The position numbers and the translations under genes are program-made. Below are positions 7,725-15,897 of a stretch of 45,942 nucleotides of DNA, piece after piece. The DNA is from Paraburkholderia sacchari (GTDB lineage Bacteria; Pseudomonadota; Gammaproteobacteria; Burkholderiales; Burkholderiaceae), in contig NZ_JTDB02000019.1 of assembly GCF_000785435.2 (NCBI RefSeq), forward strand, positions 1 through 45,942. Direction: 5' to 3'. Numbering within the stretch: the first letter of the stretch is position 1; every line of letters starts with the position of its first letter. The notes under the pieces were generated by a model, which was not told the origin of the DNA, did not search any database, and saw only the letters and a list, made by a program, of their open reading frames with translations.

Positions 7725-7813
7725 TTGTGTCATTCCATCGAATCGTGTGCGACAACACGCCGTAGGCGCGCTGCGTCGGCGTCGCATCCGCGCGGTCCGC
7801 TGGAATGGCATAA
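7725..7813 (+). promoter_or_regulatory. Long-range stem in the pnp leader, candidate RNase III/PNPase autoregulation site
   Basis: In the 346-base gap between rpsO and pnp, TTGTGTCATTCCA (7725-7737) pairs along its full 13 bases with TGGAATGGCATAA (7801-7813), with two G-U pairs. Nested inside is TGCGAC (7748-7753) with GTCGCA (7781-7786), and then GCCG with CGGC. In E. coli the pnp leader carries a long hairpin that RNase III cuts, after which PNPase represses its own mRNA. The same arrangement is plausible here but unproven. The stretch 7651-7702 before it is rich in AGCAGC-like repeats and looks unstructured. Confidence 0.5.
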
Positions 7814-7905
7814 CACTCCTCTACCTGCGCGGTGCCGGATTCTGTCTTGCCGTGTCGCTCGCGTGTGCGGGCGGCGCATAACAAATGAGTAAGGAGTGAG
7901 TGACC

Positions 7906-10053
7906 ATGACCATGTTCAATAAAGTCGTGAAGGAATTCAAATGGGGCCAGCACAATGTGCGCCTCGAAACCGGTGAGATCGCCCGTCAGGCGAGCGGCGC
8001 CGTCATCGTCGACGTCGAAGACACCGTCGTGCTCGCGACCGTCGTTGGCGCGAAGACCGCGAAGCCGGGCCAGGACTTCTTCCCGCTCACCGTCGACTAC
8101 ATCGAGAAGACCTATTCGGCCGGCAAGATCCCGGGTGGCTTCTTCCGCCGCGAAGGCCGTCCGTCGGAAGGCGAGACGCTGATCTCGCGCCTGATCGACC
8201 GTCCGCTGCGCCCGCTCTTCCCGGAAGGCTTCTACAACGAAGTCCAGGTCGTGATCCACGTCCTGTCGATCAACCCGGAAGTCCCGGCTGACATCCCCGC
8301 GCTGATCGGCGCGTCGGCTGCGCTGGCGATCTCGGGTCTGCCGTTCAACGGCCCGGTGGGCGCCGCACGCGTGGCCTACATCAACAACGAATACGTGCTG
8401 AACCCGACGCGCGCGCAGATCAAGGACTCGCGTCTCGACCTCGTCGTGGCCGGTACCGAGCGCGCCGTGCTGATGGTGGAATCGGAAGCCGATCAACTGC
8501 CGGAAGACGTGATGCTCGGCGCCGTGGTGTTCGGCCACGAGCAGATGCAAACGGCTATCGACGCGATCCACGAACTCGTTCGTGACGGCGGCAAGCCCGA
8601 GTGGGACTGGCAGCCGGCACCGAAGGACGAGGCGCTCAACGCACGCGTCACCGACATCGCCTACAACAACCTGCTCGCCGCGTACCAACTGCGCGACAAG
8701 CAGCAACGTTCGACCAAGCTGAAGGAAGTCTACGCAGCTACGTCGGCGAAGCTCGAAGAAGAAGCGGCTGCGGCCGGCACGACGGCGGCCGACAAGGCCA
8801 CGGTCGGCAACATCATTTTCGACCTCGAAGCGAAGATCGTCCGCTCGCAGATCCTCAACGGCGAGCCGCGCATCGACGGCCGCGACACACGCACCGTGCG
8901 CCCGATCGAGATCCGCACCGGCGTGCTGCCGCGCACCCACGGTTCGGCGCTCTTCACGCGCGGCGAAACGCAGGCGCTGGTCGTCGCGACGCTCGGCACC
9001 AAGGGCGACGAGCAGATCATCGACGCGCTCGAAGGCGAGTACCGCGACCGCTTCATGCTCCACTACAACATGCCCCCGTTCGCGACCGGCGAAACGGGCC
9101 GCGTGGGTTCGCCCAAGCGCCGTGAAATCGGTCACGGCCGTCTCGCCAAGCGCGCGCTCGTCGCGTGCCTGCCGGGCCCGGACGAATTCGGCTACTCGAT
9201 CCGCGTGGTCTCGGAAATCACCGAGTCGAACGGTTCGTCGTCGATGGCTTCGGTGTGCGGCGGCTGCCTCGCGCTGATGGACGCCGGCGTGCCGATGAAG
9301 GCGCACGTCGCGGGCATCGCGATGGGCCTGATTCTCGAAGGCAACAAGTTCGCGGTCCTGACCGACATCCTCGGCGACGAAGACCACCTCGGCGACATGG
9401 ACTTCAAGGTGGCGGGCACGGAAGCTGGCGTGACCGCGCTGCAGATGGACATCAAGATCCAGGGCATCACCAAGGAAATCATGCAGGTCGCCCTCGCGCA
9501 AGCGAAGGAAGGCCGTATGCACATCCTCGGCAAGATGACCTCGGCGGTCTCTGGCGTGAACACCGAGCTGTCGGCCTACGCTCCGCGCATGATCACCATC
9601 AAGATCAATCCGGAGAAGATTCGCGACGTGATCGGCAAGGGCGGTTCGGTGATCCGCGCGCTGACCGAGGAAACCGGCACGACCATCGACATTTCGGACG
9701 ACGGCGTGGTGACCATCGCTTCGACCTCGAGCGAAGGCATGGCCGAAGCGAAGAAGCGCATCGAGAACATCACGGCTGAAGTGGAAGTGGGCCAGGTGTA
9801 CGAAGGCGCGGTCCTCAAGCTGCTCGACTTCGGTGCGATCGTGAACCTGCTGCCGGGCAAGGATGGCCTGCTGCATATTTCCGAAATCGCCAACGAGCGC
9901 ATCAAGGACATCAACGACTACCTGAAGGAAGGCCAGATCGTGAAGGTCAAGGTCATCCAGACGGACGAGAAGGGCCGCGTGCGCCTGTCCGCCAAGGCGC
10001 TGCTCAACGAAGCAGCCGCTAACGGCGCACCGCAGGGCGAGCCGCAGCAGTAA
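7906..10053 (+). CDS. pnp: Polyribonucleotide nucleotidyltransferase (PNPase)
   Basis: 715 residues from the ATG at 7906, chosen because AAGGAG at 7891-7896 lies 9 bases upstream; an in-frame GTG at 7900 is too close, and ATG 7912 is also possible. It is a phosphorolytic 3'-5' exoribonuclease acting in mRNA turnover and the degradosome. Two RNase PH-like domains are seen (N-terminal up to about residue 230; second about 320-550, with RTHGSALFTRGETQALVVAT and SEITESNGSSSMASVCGG). A KH domain follows (INPEKIRDVIGKGGSVIRAL) and then a C-terminal S1 domain (VGQVYEGAVLKLLDFGAIVN). All domains are intact. It is flanked by terminators on both sides. Confidence 0.98.
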   Translation: MTMFNKVVKEFKWGQHNVRLETGEIARQASGAVIVDVEDTVVLATVVGAKTAKPGQDFFPLTVDYIEKTYSAGKIPGGFFRREGRPSEGETLISRLIDRPLRPLFPEGFYNEVQVVIHVLSINPEVPADIPALIGASAALAISGLPFNGPVGAARVAYINNEYVLNPTRAQIKDSRLDLVVAGTERAVLMVESEADQLPEDVMLGAVVFGHEQMQTAIDAIHELVRDGGKPEWDWQPAPKDEALNARVTDIAYNNLLAAYQLRDKQQRSTKLKEVYAATSAKLEEEAAAAGTTAADKATVGNIIFDLEAKIVRSQILNGEPRIDGRDTRTVRPIEIRTGVLPRTHGSALFTRGETQALVVATLGTKGDEQIIDALEGEYRDRFMLHYNMPPFATGETGRVGSPKRREIGHGRLAKRALVACLPGPDEFGYSIRVVSEITESNGSSSMASVCGGCLALMDAGVPMKAHVAGIAMGLILEGNKFAVLTDILGDEDHLGDMDFKVAGTEAGVTALQMDIKIQGITKEIMQVALAQAKEGRMHILGKMTSAVSGVNTELSAYAPRMITIKINPEKIRDVIGKGGSVIRALTEETGTTIDISDDGVVTIASTSSEGMAEAKKRIENITAEVEVGQVYEGAVLKLLDFGAIVNLLPGKDGLLHISEIANERIKDINDYLKEGQIVKVKVIQTDEKGRVRLSAKALLNEAAANGAPQGEPQQ

Positions 10054-10065
10054 GGCGGTTTGCTG

Positions 10066-10104
10066 AAACGGCCGGCACGCGATGAGCGCGCCGGCCGTTT
10101 TTTT
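10066..10104 (+). terminator. Rho-independent terminator after pnp
   Basis: AAACGGCCGGC (10066-10076) pairs with GCCGGCCGTTT (10090-10100), and the T run continues to 10104. Confidence 0.93.
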
Positions 10105-10147
10105 ATGAGAATGTGAAATTGAGATTTACGCCCTACGGAGACGCGAG

Positions 10148-11164
10148 ATGAAGGCAGTGGAAATTACTGAATTCGGTGCGCCGGACGTGCTCAAGCTGAC
10201 CGAGCGCCCGATGCCCGAGCCAAAGGCAGGTGAGGTGCTGATCAAGGTGGGCGCGTCGGGCGTGAACCGTCCCGACGTGTTTCAGCGCAAGGGTTCGTAT
10301 GCGCCGCCGCCGGGAATTTCCGATCTGCCGGGGCTCGAGGTGGCGGGCGAGATCGTCGGCGGGGCGATCGACGAAAAGAGCAATCCGTTCGGCCTGAAGA
10401 TCGGCGACCGCGTATGCGCGCTGATCGCGGGCGGCGGCTATGCGGAGTACGCGGTCGCGCCCCTCGGCCAGTGCCTGCCGGTGCCGAAGGGGCTCACGGA
10501 TATTGAAGCGGCTTCGTTGCCCGAGACCTATTTCACGGTGTGGAGCAACGTGTTCCAGCGTGCCTTGCTCGGCAAGGGCGAGGGCGGCGAGAACGAGACG
10601 CTGCTCGTGCAGGGCGGCTCGAGCGGGATCGGCGTTACTGCGATCCAGATCGCGCATGCACTCGGTTTTCGCGTCTTCGCGACGGCGGGATCGGACGACA
10701 AGTGCCGGGCCTGCGAGCAACTGGGGGCTGACCGAGCCATCAACTATCGCAACGAAGATTTCGTGGAGGTCGTGAAGGCGCTCACGAACGACCGTGGCGT
10801 CGACGTGATTCTCGACATGGTGGCGGGCGCTTATGTGTCGCGTGAGCTTTCGGCGCTGGCCAATGGCGGCCGCATCGTACTGATTGCGACGCTCGGCGGC
10901 TCGAAGGCGGAGATCAACATGGGCGAAATCCTGCGCCGCCGCCTGACGATTACGGGCTCGACGCTGCGTGCCCGTTCGGTCGAGTTCAAGGCGCAAATCG
11001 CCCAGGAGTTGAAGGCGCAAGTGTGGCCGCTGCTCGAAGCGGGTCGGATCAAGCCGGTCGTGTTTCGCGTCTTCCCGGCCGCGCAGGCGGCCGAGGCCCA
11101 CGCGCTGATGGAGAGCAGCGAACACATCGGCAAGATCATGCTCGATTGGGGACAGGCGGCCTGA
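10148..11164 (+). CDS. NAD(P)H quinone oxidoreductase, PIG3/zeta-crystallin family
   Basis: 338 residues of the medium-chain dehydrogenase/reductase family without the structural or catalytic zinc cysteines of alcohol dehydrogenases. The N-terminal GroES-like domain carries GASGVNRPDVFQRKGSYAPP, typical of the PIG3 group. The Rossmann motif is QGGSSGIGVTAIQIAHALG near residues 155-173. It probably reduces quinones with NADPH in the cytosol; the physiological substrate is unknown. The gene lies between pnp and tpiA on the same strand, an order conserved in Burkholderiaceae. The start at 10148 follows CGGAGACGCG. Confidence 0.9.
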   Translation: MKAVEITEFGAPDVLKLTERPMPEPKAGEVLIKVGASGVNRPDVFQRKGSYAPPPGISDLPGLEVAGEIVGGAIDEKSNPFGLKIGDRVCALIAGGGYAEYAVAPLGQCLPVPKGLTDIEAASLPETYFTVWSNVFQRALLGKGEGGENETLLVQGGSSGIGVTAIQIAHALGFRVFATAGSDDKCRACEQLGADRAINYRNEDFVEVVKALTNDRGVDVILDMVAGAYVSRELSALANGGRIVLIATLGGSKAEINMGEILRRRLTITGSTLRARSVEFKAQIAQELKAQVWPLLEAGRIKPVVFRVFPAAQAAEAHALMESSEHIGKIMLDWGQAA

Positions 11165-11175
11165 TCGCGCGGCTG

Positions 11176-11216
11176 TGAACCCGCGCAGCCCGCTGTATGG
11201 GGCAATGGCGGGTTCA
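11176..11216 (+). terminator. Weak hairpin after the quinone oxidoreductase gene
   Basis: TGAACCCGC (11176-11184) pairs with GCGGGTTCA (11208-11216) across a 23-base loop. T-rich runs follow only at 11221-11240. It may act as an inefficient terminator before tpiA. Confidence 0.45.
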
Positions 11217-11342
11217 TGCTTTGATTTTTCGGCATTTTTTTGATGCTTTTTTCGTGTGTCCGGAGCTGGCCGGTTTGACCCGCCTCGATTGCACGCAGTA
11301 AAATTCTGCGTTTTGCGTCCGCTTTTAACAGCAACCGGAACA

Positions 11343-12125
11343 ATGACGAATCAACGATCGAAGCTCGTAGTCGGTAACTGGAAGATGCATGGTCGCCTCG
11401 CGGCCAATGCGGCATTGCTCGAAGGCGTCGCTCAGGGCGTGCAGTCACTGCCCGCCGAGGTGCGCGTCGGCGTGTGCGTGCCGTTTCCCTATCTTGCGCA
11501 GGCTCAGACGCTGCTCGGCGTCAGCCGCGTAGTCTGGGGCGCGCAGGACGTATCCGCGCACGAGCAGGGCGCCTATACCGGCGAAGTCGCAGCGGCCATG
11601 GTTGCCGATTTCGAGGCAGGGTTCGCGATCGTTGGTCATTCGGAGCGTCGCGCGTACCACGGCGAAAGCTCCGAACTCGTTGCGCGGAAGACGCAGCGCG
11701 CGCTTGCAGCCGGCCTCACGCCGATCGTCTGCGTGGGCGAGACGCTGGAACAGCGCGAAGGCGGCACGACCGAGCAAGTGGTCGGCACGCAACTCGACGC
11801 GGTACTGGCGGTGTTGTCGGTCGAGGAGGCGGCGCGCATCGTCGTTGCCTATGAGCCGGTTTGGGCCATTGGCACTGGCAAGAGCGCGACTTCGGAACAG
11901 GCGCAGCAGGTGCATGCTTTCCTGCGTGCGCGGCTTGCCGCGAAGGGCGCGCAGGTGGCGGACGTGCCGCTGCTGTACGGCGGCAGCGTGAAGCCGGAGA
12001 ACGCGGCGGACCTGTTCCGTCAGGCCGATATCGACGGTGGCCTGATTGGCGGCGCTGCGCTGAAGGCTGGGGATTTCCTCGCGATTTGCGCGGCCGCTGG
12101 GGTGGGCGCGAGCGTTGCGGAATAA
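11343..12125 (+). CDS. tpiA: Triosephosphate isomerase
   Basis: 260 residues, a complete TIM barrel interconverting dihydroxyacetone phosphate and glyceraldehyde 3-phosphate in glycolysis and gluconeogenesis. The start MTNQRSKLVVGNWKMHG was chosen at 11343 because it places the catalytic-lysine motif VGNWKMHG at the usual position; the longer upstream frame is not conserved. IVGHSERRAYHGES carries the catalytic histidine, AYEPVWAIGTGKSAT the catalytic glutamate and flexible loop 6, and LYGGSVKPENA the phosphate-binding end. No strong ribosome site is visible. secG follows 96 bases later, a pairing common in proteobacteria. Confidence 0.97.
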   Translation: MTNQRSKLVVGNWKMHGRLAANAALLEGVAQGVQSLPAEVRVGVCVPFPYLAQAQTLLGVSRVVWGAQDVSAHEQGAYTGEVAAAMVADFEAGFAIVGHSERRAYHGESSELVARKTQRALAAGLTPIVCVGETLEQREGGTTEQVVGTQLDAVLAVLSVEEAARIVVAYEPVWAIGTGKSATSEQAQQVHAFLRARLAAKGAQVADVPLLYGGSVKPENAADLFRQADIDGGLIGGAALKAGDFLAICAAAGVGASVAE

Positions 12126-12221
12126 AAAATAAGGCTCGGCACGGCGCCTCTCGTGAGGCTAGTGCCGGCCGAACATGCGTATGCCTTTGGGCTGCGCTCA
12201 ACAAGGACTCAGGTGAGTGTG

Positions 12222-12608
12222 ATGCTGTATTTGAAAACGTTGATTATCGTCGTCCAGATTTTGTCGGCGCTCGGGGTGATCGGCCTCGTCCTGCTGCAGC
12301 ACGGCAAGGGCGCCGACATGGGCGCCGCGTTCGGCAGCGGCGCATCGGGCAGCCTGTTCGGCGCGACCGGCGCAGCGAATTTTCTGTCGCGTACAACAGC
12401 AATTCTCGCAACGGTCTTTTTTGTCTCGACGCTTGCATTAACTTACTTGGGGTCTTATCATTCGAAGCCTTCGGCAGGCTTGCTGGGCGCTACGGCGCCG
12501 GCTCCGGTCGTGGCTTCGGCGCCGGTTGCCGCTTCTGTTCCGGCGGCTTCCGCGGCTAGCGCTCCAGCGGCAGCGCCGGCCGCCGCCAGCAACGACGTAC
12601 CGAAATAA
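12222..12608 (+). CDS. secG: Protein translocase subunit SecG
   Basis: 128 residues with two transmembrane helices (about 2-22 and 54-74) joined by the conserved cytoplasmic loop LLQHGKGADMGAAFGSGASG. SecG is the small accessory subunit of the SecYEG channel. The start at 12222 is preceded by AGGTGA. The C-terminal 45 residues are an Ala/Pro/Ser/Val-rich tail that is probably disordered, as in other beta-proteobacterial SecG proteins. It lies between tpiA and tRNA-Leu. Confidence 0.95.
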   Translation: MLYLKTLIIVVQILSALGVIGLVLLQHGKGADMGAAFGSGASGSLFGATGAANFLSRTTAILATVFFVSTLALTYLGSYHSKPSAGLLGATAPAPVVASAPVAASVPAASAASAPAAAPAAASNDVPK

Positions 12609-12632
12609 TTCTGAAAAACTTGTTTTTGTGCA

Positions 12633-12661
12633 TTGAACAAAGAGCGGGAACAAGTTAGAAT
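12633..12661 (+). promoter_or_regulatory. Promoter upstream of tRNA-Leu
   Basis: TTGAAC (12633-12638) and TAGAAT (12656-12661) are separated by 17 bases, a near-consensus sigma70 arrangement. Transcription would start near 12668, about 50 bases before the tRNA. Inverted repeats AACTTGTT (12617-12624) and AACAAGTT (12649-12656) flank the -35 box. They could be a weak secG terminator stem or an operator. Confidence 0.65.
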
Positions 12662-12718
12662 TTAAGTCTTGAAGCGATTCGCGGGTTGCATAAATTGTTG
12701 TCCCGGATTGCATGTAGT

Positions 12719-12803
12719 GCCGACGTGGTGAAATTGGTAGACACGCTATCTTGAGGGGGTAGTGGCGAAAGCTGTGCGAGTTCGAGTCTCGCCGTCGGCA
12801 CCA
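12719..12803 (+). tRNA. tRNA-Leu (anticodon GAG)
   Basis: 85 bases including an encoded CCA. The 7-bp acceptor stem is GCCGACG at 12719-12725 with CGTCGGC at 12793-12799, followed by the discriminator base A and then CCA at 12801-12803. The anticodon stem CTATC/GGTAG encloses loop TTGAGGG, so the anticodon is GAG (12753-12755), reading CUC and CUU. A long variable arm and the TTCGAGTC T-loop region are present, as expected for a class II leucine tRNA. It has its own promoter and terminator. Confidence 0.96.
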
Positions 12804-12813
12804 ATGTTATCTA

Positions 12814-12854
12814 AAAAATGCCAGCCGCTTGCTTCAGCTTCGGCTGGCATTTTT
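12814..12854 (+). terminator. Rho-independent terminator after tRNA-Leu
   Basis: A perfect 14-bp stem (AAAAATGCCAGCCG at 12814-12827 with CGGCTGGCATTTTT at 12841-12854) with its T run built in. It separates the tRNA from the nuo operon. Confidence 0.92.
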
Positions 12855-12964
12855 GCTTTATACGTCGTGTTCGTTTCGTTCGTAGCGCGAAGTACGTAAA
12901 GTGATTCCCGCAGCGAGACTTGAAGTTCCTGCGGAACCTCAGAACCAACCGAAAGAGGATAGCC

Positions 12965-13324
12965 TTGAATCTCGCTACCTATTACCCCGTCCTGTTATTC
13001 CTTGTCGTAGGTCTTGGTCTGGGCGTGGCGTTGGTAAGCATCGGCAAGATCCTCGGTCCCAACCGGCCCGACAGCGAAAAAATTTCACCGTACGAGTGCG
13101 GCTTCGAAGCGTTCGAAGACGCGCGCATGAAGTTCGATGTACGGTATTACCTCGTGGCCATTCTCTTCATCATCTTCGACCTCGAAACGGCGTTCCTGTT
13201 TCCGTGGGGTGTTGCCCTGCGCGATATCGGCTGGCCGGGCTTCCTGTCGATGATGCTGTTTCTGCTCGAATTCCTGCTGGGCTTCGCCTACATCTGGAAG
13301 AAGGGCGGTCTCGACTGGGAATAA
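12965..13324 (+). CDS. nuoA: NADH-quinone oxidoreductase subunit A
   Basis: 119 residues when started at the TTG at 12965, which sits 5 bases after AGAGGA and gives the usual NuoA N-terminus MNLATYYPVL; a longer frame from 12920 lacks a good site. NuoA is a small membrane-arm subunit of complex I with three transmembrane helices. The loop between helices 1 and 2 contains the conserved PYECGFEAFEDARMKFDVRY, which takes part in the quinone-binding region. It is the first of the 14 nuo genes. Possible promoter elements between 12855 and 12900 are weak. Confidence 0.95.
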   Translation: MNLATYYPVLLFLVVGLGLGVALVSIGKILGPNRPDSEKISPYECGFEAFEDARMKFDVRYYLVAILFIIFDLETAFLFPWGVALRDIGWPGFLSMMLFLLEFLLGFAYIWKKGGLDWE

Positions 13325-13396
13325 GGGGTTAATCGCCGGATAGCATGGGTGGCACTGCGGGCACACCGCAGGCCGTCCGTCTGGAGTGGAAAGCAA

Positions 13397-13876
13397 ATGA
13401 GTATCGAAGGGGTCTTGAAGGAAGGGTTTGTCACCACAACGGCTGACAAGCTGATCAACTGGACGCGCACCGGCTCGCTGTGGCCGATGACGTTCGGTCT
13501 TGCGTGTTGCGCGGTTGAGATGATGCACGCGGGCGCGGCCCGTTACGACCTCGACCGCTTCGGCGTGGTATTCCGTCCGAGCCCGCGCCAGTCCGACGTG
13601 ATGATCGTTGCCGGCACGCTGTGCAACAAAATGGCGCCCGCGTTGCGCAAGGTCTACGACCAGATGGCCGAGCCGCGCTGGGTGATCTCGATGGGGTCGT
13701 GCGCTAATGGCGGCGGCTACTACCACTATTCATATTCGGTCGTGCGCGGGTGTGATCGCATCGTGCCGGTTGACGTCTACGTGCCGGGTTGTCCTCCGAC
13801 AGCGGAAGCCCTCGTGTACGGGATCATCCAGCTGCAGGCGAAGATCCGTCGTACCAGCACCATCGCCCGTCAATAA
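13397..13876 (+). CDS. nuoB: NADH-quinone oxidoreductase subunit B
   Basis: 159 residues; start at 13397, 11 bases after GGAG. NuoB carries the terminal [4Fe-4S] cluster N2 that passes electrons to ubiquinone. All ligands are visible: the tandem cysteines in FGLACCAVEMM, the cysteine of SMGSCANGGG, and the one in YVPGCPPTAEAL. The gene sits between nuoA and nuoC, giving the standard A-B-C-D order with unfused C and D. Confidence 0.97.
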   Translation: MSIEGVLKEGFVTTTADKLINWTRTGSLWPMTFGLACCAVEMMHAGAARYDLDRFGVVFRPSPRQSDVMIVAGTLCNKMAPALRKVYDQMAEPRWVISMGSCANGGGYYHYSYSVVRGCDRIVPVDVYVPGCPPTAEALVYGIIQLQAKIRRTSTIARQ

Positions 13877-13898
13877 CGGCCAAGCGCCTCCCCATAAT

Positions 13899-14504
13899 AT
13901 GGCAAGCAAACTCGAGACCCTGAAAGCGAACCTCGAAGCGGCCCTCGGTGCGCGCGTAGTCAGTCTCACCGAAGCGCTCAGTGAGTTGACCCTGGTCATA
14001 AGCTCAAAAGATTACCTCAGCGTGGCAAAGGAGCTCCGCGACAATCCGTCGCTTCGCTTCGAGCAGTTGATCGACCTGTGTGGCGTCGACTATCAGACAT
14101 ACGGCGACGGCGCCTGGGAAGGCCAACGCTTTGCGGCCGTGTCGCATCTGCTCTCCATTACGAACAACTGGCGTCTGCGCCTGCGCGTGTTCGCGCCGGA
14201 TGACGACGTGCCCATCGTGTCCTCGCTCGTCGACATCTGGAGTTCGGCCAACTGGTACGAGCGCGAGGCGTTCGACCTGTTCGGCATCGTCTTCGAAGGC
14301 CACCCCGACCTGCGCCGCATCCTGACCGACTATGGTTTCATCGGCCATCCGTTCCGCAAGGACTTCCCGGTCTCGGGCTATGTCGAAATGCGTTACGACC
14401 CGGAGCAGAAGCGTGTGGTTTACCAGCCGGTCACGATCGAGCCGCGCGAAATCACGCCGCGCGTGATCCGCGAGGATCGCTACGGCGGTCTGAGGAAACA
14501 CTAA
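13899..14504 (+). CDS. nuoC: NADH-quinone oxidoreductase subunit C
   Basis: 201 residues from the ATG at 13899 (MASKLETLKANLEAALG). NuoC is the 30-kDa-type peripheral subunit that supports NuoD at the quinone site. The diagnostic motif WYEREAFDLFGIVFEGHPDL is at about residues 123-142, followed by RRILTDYGFIGHPFRKDFP and PVTIEPREITPRVI. No clear ribosome site precedes the start; translation may be coupled to nuoB, which ends 22 bases upstream. nuoC and nuoD are separate genes, unlike the fused nuoCD of E. coli. Confidence 0.96.
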   Translation: MASKLETLKANLEAALGARVVSLTEALSELTLVISSKDYLSVAKELRDNPSLRFEQLIDLCGVDYQTYGDGAWEGQRFAAVSHLLSITNNWRLRLRVFAPDDDVPIVSSLVDIWSSANWYEREAFDLFGIVFEGHPDLRRILTDYGFIGHPFRKDFPVSGYVEMRYDPEQKRVVYQPVTIEPREITPRVIREDRYGGLRKH

Positions 14505-14513
14505 GAGGGTCGC

Positions 14514-15767
14514 ATGTCAGAGATCAAGAACTACACGCTCAACTTCGGCCCGCAGCACCCGGCAGCGCACGGCGTGCTGCGCCTCGTGCTCGAGCTCGAC
14601 GGCGAAGTGATCCAGCGCGCCGATCCGCACATCGGCCTGCTGCACCGTGCAACGGAAAAGCTCGCAGAGAGCAAGACCTTCATTCAGTCGGTCCCGTACA
14701 TGGACCGTCTCGACTACGTGTCGATGATGGTCAACGAGCACGGCTATGTGCTCGCCATCGAAAAGCTGCTCGGCATCGAAGTGCCTATTCGCGCGAAGTA
14801 CATTCGCGTGCTGTTCGATGAAATCACGCGCGTGCTCAACCACCTGATGTGGATCGGCTCGCACGGGCTCGACGTGGGCGCGATGGCGGTGTTCCTCTAC
14901 GCGTTCCGAGAGCGCGAAGACCTGATGGACGTCTATGAGGCGGTCTCGGGCGCGCGCATGCACGCGGCTTACTATCGTCCGGGTGGCGTGTATCGCGATC
15001 TGCCCGACGCCATGCCGCAGTACAAGGCTTCGAAGATCCACAACGAGAAGGCGCTCGCCCGCATGAACGAGGCGCGCCAAGGCTCGGTGCTGGACTTCAT
15101 CGACGACTTCTTTACGCGCTTCCCCGCTTGCGTCGATGAATACGAAACTCTCCTCACCGACAACCGCATCTGGAAGCAGCGTCTCGTGGGCATCGGTGTG
15201 GTGACGCCGGAGCGTGCGATGCAGTTGGGCCTCACTGGCGCGATGCTGCGCGGTTCGGGCATCGAGTGGGACCTGCGCAAGAAGCAGCCCTACGAGGTTT
15301 ATGACCAGTTGGATTTCGACATCCCTGTGGGAGTGAACGGCGATTGCTACGACCGTTATCTCGTGCGCGTGGAGGAAATGCGTCAGTCGACTCGCATCGC
15401 GAAACAGTGCATCGAGTGGCTGCGCAAGAATCCCGGCCCGGTGATGGTCGACAACCACAAGGTCGCGCCGCCGTCGCGCGTCAACATGAAGTCGAACATG
15501 GAAGAGCTGATTCACCACTTCAAGCTCTTCACCGAAGGTTTCCATGTGCCCGAAGGCGAGGCCTACGCAGCCGTGGAGCATCCGAAGGGCGAATTCGGCA
15601 TCTACCTGGTGTCGGATGGCGCCAACAAACCGTATCGTCTGAAGATCCGCGCACCGGGCTATGCCCATCTGTCCGCGCTGGATGAGATGGCGCGCGGCCA
15701 CATGATTGCCGACGCGGTCACGATCATCGGCACGCAGGACATCGTGTTCGGTGAGATTGACCGCTAA
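14514..15767 (+). CDS. nuoD: NADH-quinone oxidoreductase subunit D
   Basis: 417 residues, the 49-kDa-type subunit that forms the quinone-binding pocket with NuoB and descends from the large subunit of NiFe hydrogenases. The N-terminal NFGPQHPAAHGVLRLVLELD and HIGLLHRATEKLAE motifs are present. SYVSR-type variants are replaced here by VPYMDRLDYVSMM. The C-terminus ends IIGTQDIVFGEIDR, as expected. It starts 9 bases after nuoC with AGAGGGTCGC upstream. A gap of 130 bases, unusually long for this operon, follows before nuoE. Confidence 0.97.
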   Translation: MSEIKNYTLNFGPQHPAAHGVLRLVLELDGEVIQRADPHIGLLHRATEKLAESKTFIQSVPYMDRLDYVSMMVNEHGYVLAIEKLLGIEVPIRAKYIRVLFDEITRVLNHLMWIGSHGLDVGAMAVFLYAFREREDLMDVYEAVSGARMHAAYYRPGGVYRDLPDAMPQYKASKIHNEKALARMNEARQGSVLDFIDDFFTRFPACVDEYETLLTDNRIWKQRLVGIGVVTPERAMQLGLTGAMLRGSGIEWDLRKKQPYEVYDQLDFDIPVGVNGDCYDRYLVRVEEMRQSTRIAKQCIEWLRKNPGPVMVDNHKVAPPSRVNMKSNMEELIHHFKLFTEGFHVPEGEAYAAVEHPKGEFGIYLVSDGANKPYRLKIRAPGYAHLSALDEMARGHMIADAVTIIGTQDIVFGEIDR

Positions 15768-15897
15768 GCAGCAAATTGCCGGTGCGCCTGGTAAAAGGGC
15801 GCATGGCGAAATACCGGGAACGCCACCTCTGTCGCAGCGAGCAGGTACGCTTCACGCGCGACAGGAGTTTGTGTGGCGGGAATTGCAACGGTAGGAA
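15768..15897 (+). other. Long non-coding gap between nuoD and nuoE
   Basis: This 130-base gap holds no supported gene. It contains ordered blocks GCCTGG (15786), AAAAG (15793), CGAA (15807) and CCGGGAAC (15814) that recur in the same order in the nuoI-nuoJ gap. It also contains GTGGCGGGAATTGCAACGG (15873-15891), nearly repeated in the nuoF-nuoG gap. Confidence 0.5.

Noticed and set aside
7417..9876. Minus-strand open frame of 819 codons opposite pnp
   Set aside because: Composition is typical of a codon-position shadow, it runs through the rpsO terminator and pnp leader, and pnp is certain.
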